From Tilletiopsis washingtonensis (lineage: Eukaryota; Basidiomycota; Exobasidiomycetes; Entylomatales), in contig NW_020311999.1 in assembly GCF_003144115.1 (NCBI RefSeq), positions 328,239 to 392,238 on the forward strand: DNA of 64,000 nucleotides, given 5' to 3'. Shown piece after piece: positions 35,039 to 43,814 of the stretch. Under the pieces are notes generated by a model. That model made no database searches. It worked only from the letters and a program-made list of their open reading frames with translations, and was not told the DNA's origin. The stretch's first letter is position 1, and the number at the start of each line of letters is the position of its first letter. The translations under genes were made by a program, and so were the position numbers.

Positions 35039-37486
35039 TCATGCCTGCAGTGCCACTAAAGAGTTGCGCTGTCAGCTTCGGCAGCACACGCAGCGCCGCA
35101 CCGCACTCACTCAGCGAGCCGACAAACGTGAGGATGAGGCGCTGGCGCAGCTCGACGATGTCTTCCGGCACGAGGAAGATGAGGGCGCCGAGCTTGCGTG
35201 CAATCGAGATGGCGAGCTTGGCGTTCATGCGCTGCTCCTCCTCCGTCCTGCCGGGCGTGACGAGCGAGTAGTCGACGATGCCCTTGCGCATGCCCTCGAG
35301 CAGGTCGAGGAAGAAGTGGGCCGTCTTGAGGCTGGGGTCCTTGAAGCTGCGCATGCTGCTGCTCTTGCCCGCGCCCTGCACGACGCCGTTGGCCCAGCGC
35401 ACCATGTCCTGGTCCGACACGCCCTTGCCGCCCTTGCCGAGCGAGTCGAGCGTCTTGGAGATGTTGAGGCGCATCAGCTGCCACACAAGGCCGAGCGTGA
35501 GTGTCTTGCTGCCGTCGACAATGTCCGCGCCTTGGATGCCGACGATGTGCATCTGGTTGCCCTTGGCCAGGTCCACGGCGTAGTTGGTGTTCTCCACCGC
35601 CTTGAAGCGCGACAGCTCCTGCCCCTCCTTGGCCTTCGACACGCGCCGCCACGTCACCGAGCCCGGCACGACCTTGTCGAACGCCTGCAGGATCACCGTG
35701 CCGTCCTTGAGGTCCTCGAACAGGTTGTACACGCCCGGGTCAACGTCGAGCGAGTTGAGCCAGAGCGTAAAGACGCGCGCCTCGCGCTCGCCCTCGGCGT
35801 CAAAGTCCTCAATCTCCATCGGCGGCGGCTCCTCGAGCGCCTCGAGGCACGGGTGCGTGTTGAAGAGGTGCGCCACAAAGGCCAAGTTCAGCTTGGGGTT
35901 GCCCGCCACCATCGAGCCGGGCGTCAGGTACTTGCGGCAGCCGATGGCGTCGGCGCGCTGCAGCACCATTTCGGCACGCTGCAGCAGGTCCTTCTGCTGC
36001 AGCGGCGCGCGGTCGCAGCTCTCCGGCTTGAGCTGCGACAGCAGCACCGTGTAGTTCTCGCCGTCCGAGACGTCCTTGCTGAAGTTATTCACCCTGCAGC
36101 GATGCGAGCATGAGCGCCGACACCCCTCATGGCAGCAAACGCCACTCACCGCCGTGCCCAGCCAGCAGCCTTGAGATGGTAGTTGACCCAGCGCAGCAGG
36201 ATCTGGTCCGGCGGCAGCCGCAGGAACTCGTCCAGCGTCTCGTCCTCATCCAGCAGGCGGTACAGCTCCGGGTGATTCTTCAGGTCGATCTTGCTCAGCA
36301 GGCCGCGGCGGATGATCTGCCAGATGAGGCCGAGAATGAGGTGCTCGCGGCCGTCGATCAGGTCCTGTGCGCCGACGTTGACGACGCTGCAGCCGATGGC
36401 CTTGGCCGAGGTGATGACGATGTTCTGGTTCTCCGTCATCTGGAACGCGTTCGGCGCCTTGCCGCCCTTGCCGACGTTCAGCACACGCTCGTCGATGGTC
36501 TCGGGCACCGCATCGTTGATCAGCTTGCACAGAATGAGACCGTCTGTGGCGCTGTGTCAGAGAAGCCGGGCATGGTGCACAGAGGCGTCACTCACCCTTG
36601 CACTCGTCGAACAGCTGGAACGTGTCGGTGGGCACGGGCAGGCGCGAGCCGATGTGCACGTCGCCGGCCAGCGACTGCAGCAGCAAAGGCATTCAGAGCC
36701 TGACACCAGCACACGCCCGCGCTCAGCCAGACTCACCTGGTTGATGTGCCGCGTAAACTCGGTGCGCTCGTCCTCGTTGATGGTGTGCTGCACGTTGGCA
36801 TTCGAGCCCTTCACCGTCACCTTGCCCTTGGCATTGGCCTCGCCAGCGCCGGCGTTGCGTCCAGCACGCAGCTTGGCAAGCAGCTGGAAAGCAACGATGC
36901 GGGCGTCAGCCAGAGCCTCGCGCTAGGTCAAGCGTGCGCGCGACGGTAGTCCGAGCAGGACATGCGCGCAGAGGAAGTGCGCAGGTACTTCGATGCCATC
37001 CCCATCCCCTAGCTGGTCCCGCAGCCTCTCTGGCTACCCAGCCGCTTGACCAATGGCACACCAGCCATTCGCCTGCTTGCACTACGCCTCGCCCATACCG
37101 CCCTGCCATGGCTGGCCCCTGACCCTCGCCTCCGCACTCACGTCCACATAGTCGGCGAGCTCGACGCGGCCCGCCGAGTCGACGTCGACCTCCTTGAGCG
37201 TCTCGCGCGCCTCGTCGTACGTGGCGTCGCCGGCGTCGGTGATGGCCTTGATGACGTCCTGCTTGCCGACGCTGCCCTTGTCCTCGACGTCGATCTGGTG
37301 GAAGCGCTGGATGAGCGCCATCATCTCCTGCTGCGAGCTGTGCGAGGGCGTCAGTGGGTGATGAGCTGTGCGGCAGGGCGTGTGCGCACAATTGCGGGTA
37401 TCTGCAGAGGTGCGAGCGTCAGTCAGAGTGCGGGCTGGATGCAGCGCAGCGGCGACGCACTTGCGCTGTAGCTTGATGGCCTCCAT
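35039..37486 (-). CDS. SAC6: Fimbrin (plastin), actin-bundling protein
   Basis: Cross-links actin filaments in patches and cables. Eight exons: 37486-37461, 37401-37390, 37337-37142, 36883-36737, 36674-36596, 36543-36150, 36093-35111 and 35055-35039 (617 aa; other fungal fimbrins 614-642). The N-terminus MEAIKLQRKYPQF is assembled across two introns and includes a 12-nt micro-exon. A degenerate EF-hand pair follows (FHQIDVEDKGSVGKQDVI; LKEVDVDSAGRVELADYVD). Four calponin-homology domains in tandem fill the rest (INEDERTEFTRHINQ, WVNYHLKAAGW, FTLWLNSLDVDPGVYNLFEDL, MVRWANGVVQGAG). The last exon encodes only the final M-ALQA after TFVGSL; acceptor 35056 was chosen because it restores the family's ...SLMA ending. 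Intron 3 is 258 nt; the others are 52-62 nt. Confidence 0.95.
37390..37401 (-). other. SAC6: 12-nt micro-exon of fimbrin
   Basis: Encodes the last base of a Lys codon, Tyr-Pro-Gln and two bases of Phe. Both flanking introns (52 and 59 nt) have GTGCGY donors and CAG acceptors. Including it restores the conserved KLQxKYP motif of fimbrins and the frame between exons 1 and 3. Confidence 0.8.
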
Positions 37487-37843
37487 GCTGGGCGAGAGGT
37501 GGAGGGGGTGGAGGCGGCGGGACGGGAGAGAGGCAGACGGCGCGGCTGCGGCGTCGGGTGCGGCGTGGATGCTCAGGCGGCGTGTGTGACGGTGCGCAGG
37601 CTCGGGTGAGCAGATGGATGCGAGGGATGCGACGATGTGGAGCGGAAGGACGAGCTCGAGGCTTCGCGATCTGGCGCTCAGCCACACTCCACGCAGGCGG
37701 GCAGCGCGCACGGGTCCGTGCCTGGCCGCACGCATCGGCACTCGGCCCGCCGCCGCGCCACTTCCAGGCGCGCAACAGGCACCGCCACGCCGTCGCCATC
37801 ACGTGCGCCGTCCTTCTCACCACCACCCTCCCCCTCGCCCTCC
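37487..37843. promoter_or_regulatory. Divergent fimbrin/RPB4 promoter region
   Basis: A 357-bp stretch between two oppositely oriented starts. CT-rich on the plus strand immediately before the RPB4 ATG (37816-37843). No gene or clear TATA box seen. Confidence 0.5.
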
Positions 37844-38150
37844 ATGTTCGGCGCCGTGCGTCCCAACTCGCTGGCCGCGCGCCGCCAGCTCGCGAGCCGC
37901 GAAGAGGCCGAGGACGCGGCGCTCGGCAAGTTCGGCCTCGAGTTCAACGAGACCGAGGCCAACCGCGCCGCCGGCGGTGCGCTGACGATCGCCGAGGCGC
38001 GCCTGCTGCTCGAGCGCGAGCGCGCCGAGGAGAAGCGCGACGAGGAGCCGGGCGGGCGCGACCCGATGACGATGCCGTGAGTGAGAGAATGCTGCAGGGG
38101 CAGTGGGTGCGTGTCGGGCGGTGCATCAGCTGCCAGGGCTGACTGCGTGT

Positions 38151-38184
<34 letters not shown>

Positions 38185-38995
38185 CGTGTGAGGGAAGAGT
38201 GTGAATCGTGGCTGGCAGCGCGTCTCCCAACGCGCGACATCGCTCTCTCGCCGACGGCCATTCCTGCTGCCACGCTGCTTTGCGAACCTCCCGCACATAC
38301 GTACCGTCAGCTCGTCGCGCACGTCTCACATGCTCCTCTGCAGCGTCTTCCAGAAGTGCCACGAGTACGTGACGCTCTTCTCGCGCTTCCGCGACGAGGA
38401 CACGGTGCGCCGCGTGCGCCAGGACCTCATCGAGCACGACTACCGCACCGCGCAGTGGGACGACGACGGCCGCCCGCGCATCGAGACGGCCGAGGAGGAG
38501 GAGGACGAGAAGGACCGGCTGCGGCTGACGCGCTTTGAGAGTGAGTCGGCGGGCGGGAGAGGTGCTGCCCCCGCGGAGGAGTTGCGATGTTGCAGCGAGA
38601 TCGGGGATGACTACGCTAGAGGGCTCGCTCGCGGTCGTCTGCGGTGCTCGTGGTGCAGTGATGATAGCTGTGAAGCTGTCGATGCCATGTGTGCTACACC
38701 TCGCGCCCTCCGGCCAGCGACATGCACCTTGAGGCGCCTGCTTGCAGCGACTGCAAGCATCAACACACATCTCCCTCGCTCATGACGCTGACACGCTCTG
38801 CAGTGGCACAGCTCGCGAATTTGTCCATCGAGGATGTCGAGGAGGCCGTCACGCTGATTCCTACGTGCGTTTCGCCTTCTGCCACCGCGCCGCGGTCCAC
38901 AGCTGACTCCACGTTTCAGGCTCGCGCCCAAGGACCATGCGCAGCTCGAGGATCTCCTCTCCACGCTGTCTGCCAAGCGGCGCTTCCAGAACTGA
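37844..38995 (+). CDS. RPB4: RNA polymerase II subunit RPB4
   Basis: Forms the Rpb4/Rpb7 stalk of RNA polymerase II, acting in initiation and mRNA fate. Exons are 37844-38076, 38344-38540, 38804-38864 and 38920-38995 (188 aa). Family markers: a conserved N-terminal stretch (LGLEFN-type FGLEFNETEAN, LTIAEARLLL), VFQKCHEYVTLFSRFRD, and the HRDC-like C-terminus FEMAQLANLSIEDVEEAVTLIP ending LSAKRRFQN. Introns 1 and 2 are 267 and 263 nt, long for this region; intron 1 contains a 34-base G homopolymer. Intron 3 is 55 nt. Divergent from fimbrin, convergent with eL31. Confidence 0.94.
38151..38184 (+). repeat. 34-base poly-G run within RPB4 intron 1
   Basis: An uninterrupted G homopolymer inside the transcribed strand of intron 1. 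Such a run can form G-quadruplexes in DNA or pre-mRNA and is prone to slippage, so the true length may differ from the assembly. Confidence 0.95.
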
Positions 38996-39275
38996 GCGCG
39001 GCGCTCGCTCCACTTCGCCCCTCGCACGTCTCCTGCTCCGCTCAACCACTTGTACTTCTAGCAATGCCATCACCTCTGCCCTTCGTCCAAGCCTTGCACA
39101 GCGTGGCAGCAGTGGTCAAGGCGCGCCCAGCGCCCATCGATTTTTCGGTGAGAGTACAGTGTGCGTGGGGTAGGCGTGGATGAGTGTGGAGTGTGCGTGA
39201 AAATGGGTGAGACCAGGCAGAAAGGAGGCGATGCAAGAGAGGCAGTGCGAGATCAAAGTAAAAGCGAGGTGGCAT

Positions 39276-40583
39276 TTACTCCTGGTCGACAACCGTCGTC
39301 TCGAGGCCGTGGAACTGCGTGATGCCCATGACCGGGCTGGGGAGCGCCGGCGTCAGTGCCTGGCGCTGCAAGAGGCGCACAGCGCAGCTACTCACGTCAC
39401 GTAGGTGTACAGGCGCTCCTTGGCCGAGTCGTCGTCATTGCGCTTGCCTGCAGAGCGAAAGCAGGGTCAGCGCCTGTTCTGACAAGAGCGCTTCGCAATG
39501 CGGCTGTAGCGGGTAGGCCAGCGGTCGCGTCCCGGCGAGATGCTCATCTCCAGCTCTCGCGGTTGCCAGCATCCGGCCGGTGGGGCAGCGCTTCGAGCTG
39601 TCGTCTGTCTTCTCGCCTGTCCGCTGCTATGCTCTGCCTCTCTCACCCACACCGGCCCTGCACCGTCGGTCCCACATGCTATCCGCTCCTGTCGCTCTGC
39701 CTGCTTCGGCTACTCACGCTCAAGACGGAAACGCAGGCGGCGCGGCACATCCTTGACACCGAGGCCCCAGATGACCTGGTTGGCCTTGGGGTCCAGGCGC
39801 ACATCCTTCGTGCCCATCAGGTCCGCAGCCCACTTCTGCACAGCCTTGACACCCTTGGGTGCGCGGTGCTTGAAGCCGACCGAGTGCACTGAGAGGAGCG
39901 TGCATGTCAGCATGGCGCTCGAGGTACATACGTGGTCGAGCGCATCACACGGCATCCCACCCAAGACCATGCAGCGCCGCAGAGTAGGCAGACATCTGCC
40001 CGCAGCACGCATGAAGCCTGCGTGCCGCTTGCTGCAGCGTACTGCAACGCCTTGCAAGCAGCCCGCCCGAGCTGCCAATGCCGTCAAAGCTGTCTCTGCG
40101 CAGACGTCGCCAGGTCCGGCATCTGCGGCGGGCACCATCGGCCTGCGCCTGACGACGCCCGGCGGAGGGCTCGGGTGCGAGCTCGGAGGAGCGCTCCGCT
40201 GTCTGCTGCCGCCAGACTTGCAATAGCAGCGGCGCAGCGGCGCGCCGAGTGGCCTGGCAGCAGTCTGGCGCGCACCATCTGCCTGCTGCCAGAGGATGCG
40301 GCTCCTCCCCTGCTGGCTGCTGTTCCCCTCTCCTCCGTCTCCAAGACCTCCAGCCCTCCTAGATACGTCCAGCACCCGGCTGCCGCGTACGCACCACGCT
40401 TGTGCAGGTGGATCGTGGCCTCGATCGTGCGAACGTCGTTCAGCGCCTGTGAAGCAGGACACCTGCGTCAGTCGCGGCTCGCCTGTAAAGCGTGCGGCAG
40501 CCCCACGCAGGACTGCGTGCACATGGGTGGCGACTCACGGAGCGCTGCTTGCGCTGCTTCTGCTCCTTGGGTGCCGGTGCCAT
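39276..40583 (-). CDS. RPL31: 60S ribosomal protein eL31
   Basis: Large-subunit protein beside the peptide exit tunnel. Exons are 40583-40539, 40446-40395, 39888-39718, 39447-39396 and 39336-39276 (126 aa, the normal eL31 length). Conserved blocks: RTIEATIHLHKR, FKHRAPKGVKAVQKWA, MGTKDVRLDPKANQVIW, the RLRFRLERKRNDDDSAKERLYTYV region, and the C-terminal GLETTVVDQE. Intron 2 is 506 nt and intron 3 is 270 nt; the others are 92 and 59 nt. Long introns near the 5' end are common in fungal ribosomal protein genes. I looked for a hosted snoRNA in the 506-nt intron and found none convincing. Confidence 0.96.
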
Positions 40584-41199
40584 CTTGAGGAGAGTGAGGT
40601 GCAGGTGAGGGAGGGAGGGAGGACGGGTCGCAGGGCGCGGCGGTGCGGCGGGCGATGCGGCGCCGCGCCGCTGGAAGGCTAGGCAGCGCCGGTGAAAAGC
40701 CACGTGGTCGCGCTCCGCAGCCGCAGCGCGCGCCAGCACCGGACAAGGGATCCGCCGCTCGCGCCTGGGCGCGACTCCCTTCACTCGCGCGCGTCTCCCA
40801 ACTCGTGCGCTCAGAAATTCGTGCGCTTGTTCCCACGCGCATCATGCCGCATGGTCTGTCAGCTCACCGCTCGGCATGCCCTCGGCACGGCCATGTGGTC
40901 CACCTTCTGCGCTGAGATGACAGCCATGCCGCTGGTCGAGCTAGACGCTGCTCAGCTCTGCGTCTCGCTCTTGCAGCCACGGCGCGGCGCTGACGACGCG
41001 GAGCCGGCGGCTTGTGCTGGCACCTCTGCGCCGCCCGGCCGGAGCTAATCTCCGGTGCCTCGGCGATAAAGTCGTGCGGGGGACGGCGCTGTCAACCCGC
41101 GAACTTGGCTGGACTGCCCCGCCTGCGCGGTCTGGCATCGGGGTGCGGACAGCGGCATTCGCGACTCGGCGACAGAAAGTACGAAGATCACACCCGGAG

Positions 41200-41289
41200 G
41201 AGCCGATCCGGCCACTAAACGCCGCGCTGAGCGTTCCTTACGACGAGCCGATCCGGCCACTAAACGCCGCGCTGAGCGTTCCTTACGAC
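41200..41289. repeat. Two exact 45-bp tandem copies
   Basis: The unit begins gagccgatccggccactaaa and ends gcgttccttacgac. The second copy starts at 41245, and I saw no mismatch between copies. It lies 199-288 bp upstream of the dehydrogenase ATG, a typical place for upstream activating sites. Confidence 0.95.
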
Positions 41290-41372
41290 CGCACCCAGAG
41301 AAAGCGACGCGCGTCCACCTCGTGCCGGTGAGCACTCGACTGCCACACCCCGGAGTGCCTCCTCCTCGCGAA

Positions 41373-41380
41373 CATAAAAG
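41373..41380 (+). promoter_or_regulatory. TATA-like element of the SDR gene
   Basis: Sequence cataaaag stands out as an A/T island in GC-rich sequence, 108 bp before the ATG. Core promoter TATA elements of fungi are usually found 40-120 bp upstream of transcription start, so the spacing is plausible. Confidence 0.45.
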
Positions 41381-41487
41381 GGGACCGAAGCCGCTCGGAC
41401 CAGTGCCCGCCCATCATCCTCAACGCTCCGACCGCACCCGCCGCTTCTCTCGCGCAACACACCAGCCCTACCTCACATCCGCTCATC

Positions 41488-42330
41488 ATGTTCACCGTCC
41501 TCATCACCGGAGCAAACGCGGGCATAGGCCTCGCCGTCGCCGCACAGCTCGTGGCGCGCGACGACACGCACGTCATCGTCGCGGCGCGCTCGAGCGAAAA
41601 GGCCCAGGGCGCCGTCAAGGAGCTCAGCGCCAAGGCGGCGTCTTCCTCCAAGCTCACGCCCGTCGTGCTCGACCTCGACGACGAGGCGAGCGGCGCGGCG
41701 CTGCGCAAGGAGCTCGAGCAGCAGGGCATCAAGCTCAACGTGCTCGTCAACAACGCCGCCATTGCGTTCGACGACGACGAGGTGGACAAGCGCGGCCTGC
41801 GCGCCGTGATGCGCGACACGTTCGAGACGAACGTGTTCGGCACGGCCCACCTCACCGAGACGCTCGAGCCGCTGCTGGAGCGCGGCAGCGTGCGCCCGGC
41901 CATCGTCAACGTCTCGAGCGAGCTGGGCAGCTTTGCCCTCACACCCACATTTCCGCCCGAGCTGCACACGGTGAGTGCCCGCATGGCAGCCCGCTGCCGC
42001 GTGCCGCCGACTGACACGGCGCGCAGATGTGGCTGTCGTACAAGATGAGCAAGACGGCGCTCAACGTCCTCACAACGCACTACACGGCGCTGTACAAGGA
42101 CGTGCGCGTCGTCGCCGCCACGCCTGGTGCGTCTCTCGGACGCTTGCGGGCACTCCACCGGCCGGTGCTGACCTCGTTCATGCTTTCCAGGCTACTGCGC
42201 CACGAAGCTGAACAACTTCAGCGGCACCAACACGCCCGAGTCGGGCGCCGAGATCATCGTGCGCGCCATTGTCGACACCGACGGCAAGACGGGCATCTTC
42301 ACCGGCGGACCCGGCGAGTACCCTTGGTGA
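41488..42330 (+). CDS. Short-chain dehydrogenase/reductase
   Basis: NAD(P)-dependent oxidoreductase of the classical SDR superfamily, carbonyl reductase-like; substrate unknown. Exons are 41488-41970, 42027-42126 and 42191-42330 (240 aa, typical). The Rossmann motif TGANAGIG is at residues 7-14, then NNAAI, the catalytic Ser in NVSSELG, and YKMSK (the YxxxK pair) at the start of exon 2. The C-terminal GTNTPESGAEIIVRAI is the usual SDR substrate-loop end. The N-terminus starts directly at the first beta strand (MFTVLITGA), supporting this ATG. The gene has a TATA-like box and duplicated upstream block, unlike its housekeeping neighbours, which suggests regulated expression (inference). Confidence 0.92.
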
Positions 42331-42475
42331 AGTGCCCGGGCACTGGCCGGCGCCTTCTGACCGGGCTCTGGCACTGGCCCGTCTTCTTCGTCGTGACCAA
42401 CCTCTCACCTAGCGCTAATTGATCGATAAAGTCGTATGTGGGAATGAGACGGCGCTGGCTGGGGTATGGGAAGCA

Positions 42476-43192
42476 TCAGAGGCGGCTCAGCTTGGTCACC
42501 TCGCGGAGCAGCAGGTTTTGGCTGTGAGGGCAAGTCAGTCGAGGCGCGGGCAGCGCAGCGTGGACAGCACCGCACCATCGACTGCGGCGGAGCGTCAGCA
42601 GCCATCGAGATGCAGACCACCACGCTACTCACAGGCCGAGCATGATGTTGCCCTTGACCTTGAGCTTGCCCTGCAGGAAGGCCTTCTGCGGGTTCATCTC
42701 GCCCGTGCTGAGGCGCACCATGTCGCGGTCCGAGACGCGGATCGTCACGTCGGGCTTGGGCTTGGCGGGGCGCGTCGTGGAGAAGGAGCCCGTCTTGCGC
42801 ATGTCGACGAAGAACTCCTGCTCCCTGCCTTCGGCGTTCTTGACGATGAAGAGAAAGGCGCCGTTGATCTGCTTGACCGTGTCCTGCCGCGACATCATGT
42901 CGAAGCCGTCCATGAGCCCGCCCTCGCGCCCGGCCTGCTGCAGCGCAAACTCGATGATGGTGAAGAGCTTCGAGATCCTGCCGCGGGGTCAGCAGAGCGT
43001 CCAGCATTCGCTTGCCTGCCGTCGCACGCACTCGAAGCCCTCGACGAGCAGGCGGCGCGGGTCCTGCGCCGCACGCTCCTCCTCGGCCTGGTCGGGGTCG
43101 GTGAGGTCGAGGTCCTGCACCTGCGCCAGCATCATCTTGAGCAGGTTGCCGTCGTCGGCGTCCTGCTGCGGCTGCTGTGCCGGCTTGGCCAT
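42476..43192 (-). CDS. SCP2 sterol-carrier domain protein
   Basis: Lipid-binding protein of the SCP-2 family; such proteins are often peroxisomal and carry sterols or acyl-CoA. Exons are 43192-43032, 42977-42633 and 42521-42476 (183 aa). The N-terminal 60 residues are charged and have no clear match. The SCP2 fold occupies about 60-183: INGAFLFIVKNAEGREQEFF, DVTIRVSDRDMVRLSTGEMN and QKAFLQGKLKVKGNIMLGL are all family-typical. The product ends ...KLSRL; this resembles a C-terminal PTS1 peroxisome signal only loosely (SRL at the end fits the S/A-K/R-L consensus), so peroxisomal location is likely. Convergent with the SDR gene (145 bp between stops). Confidence 0.9.
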
Positions 43193-43814
43193 GGCTGCGT
43201 GCTTGGAGGTGACGGTCGCAAGGCAAGCTCAGAGCCGAGCAAGCGAGCGAAATGCGGGGAAGCGGCAGCGGGGCCAGCGGCAGGTGCCGAGCGAGCTGCT
43301 CTCACGCGCCACGCGCGCGGCATGAGAGCAGCGCCGGACGAGGCTAAGATCGCCGTCCCCGCACGCCGCGAGCCGCACCGTGCAGCGGGCCGGCTCGTCG
43401 GCCAGCACAAGCGAGCGACAGCAGCGCATTGGAGCACAGCGACAGTCTAGAGTGCAGACAGGCCCGTGCACCGTTGCTGCACCTCGCCGTCCCGCGTCGA
43501 GATGGAGTGGACTTCAGACTTGACTGGCTGACGTTGAGCTGCAAGGCCGTGCGCCGCCAGCGGGCGCGGCATGCGGCTACCTGTAGCGGCGGCAGAGCTC
43601 GATGCGGCGCCGCGCGCTGCGCCCTCGACGCGCCGAGCTGCATCCTGCGCCCGAGGCGCGCCATCTCAGGCGCTTCCTTCTTGACACCGCTCACCATCCT
43701 CACACACCTCGCCGCGGCTCTGCCACACACACAGCGTGCACCGCCTTCCTCATCCTCTCTGCCTCAGCTGCCGTCTCCTGCTGCGCCCGTCGTCGCACTA
43801 GCTGCCCGCGCGCG
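43193..43814. promoter_or_regulatory. Divergent SCP2/SEC2 intergenic region
   Basis: Just over 600 bp between two start codons. CT-rich before the SEC2 ATG (43720-43800). No coding exon or RNA gene recognised. Confidence 0.45.

Larger units (their letters stand above)
40584..41487. promoter_or_regulatory. Divergent eL31/SDR intergenic region
   Basis: About 900 bp between two start codons. It holds one copy of the cgataaagtcgt motif (41064-41075), a 45-bp tandem duplication (41200-41289), and an A-rich TATA-like element (41373-41380) about 108 bp upstream of the dehydrogenase ATG. No coding exon recognised. Confidence 0.6.

Noticed and set aside
34995-36113. 372-codon plus-strand frame
   Set aside because: Antisense to fimbrin exons; no domain of its own.
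39903-39952. Possible C/D-box snoRNA in the long eL31 intron (TGATGC and CTGA boxes with a short flanking stem, minus strand)
   Set aside because: The C box departs from RUGAUGA, the element is only about 50 nt and lacks recognisable internal boxes. Such matches are expected by chance.
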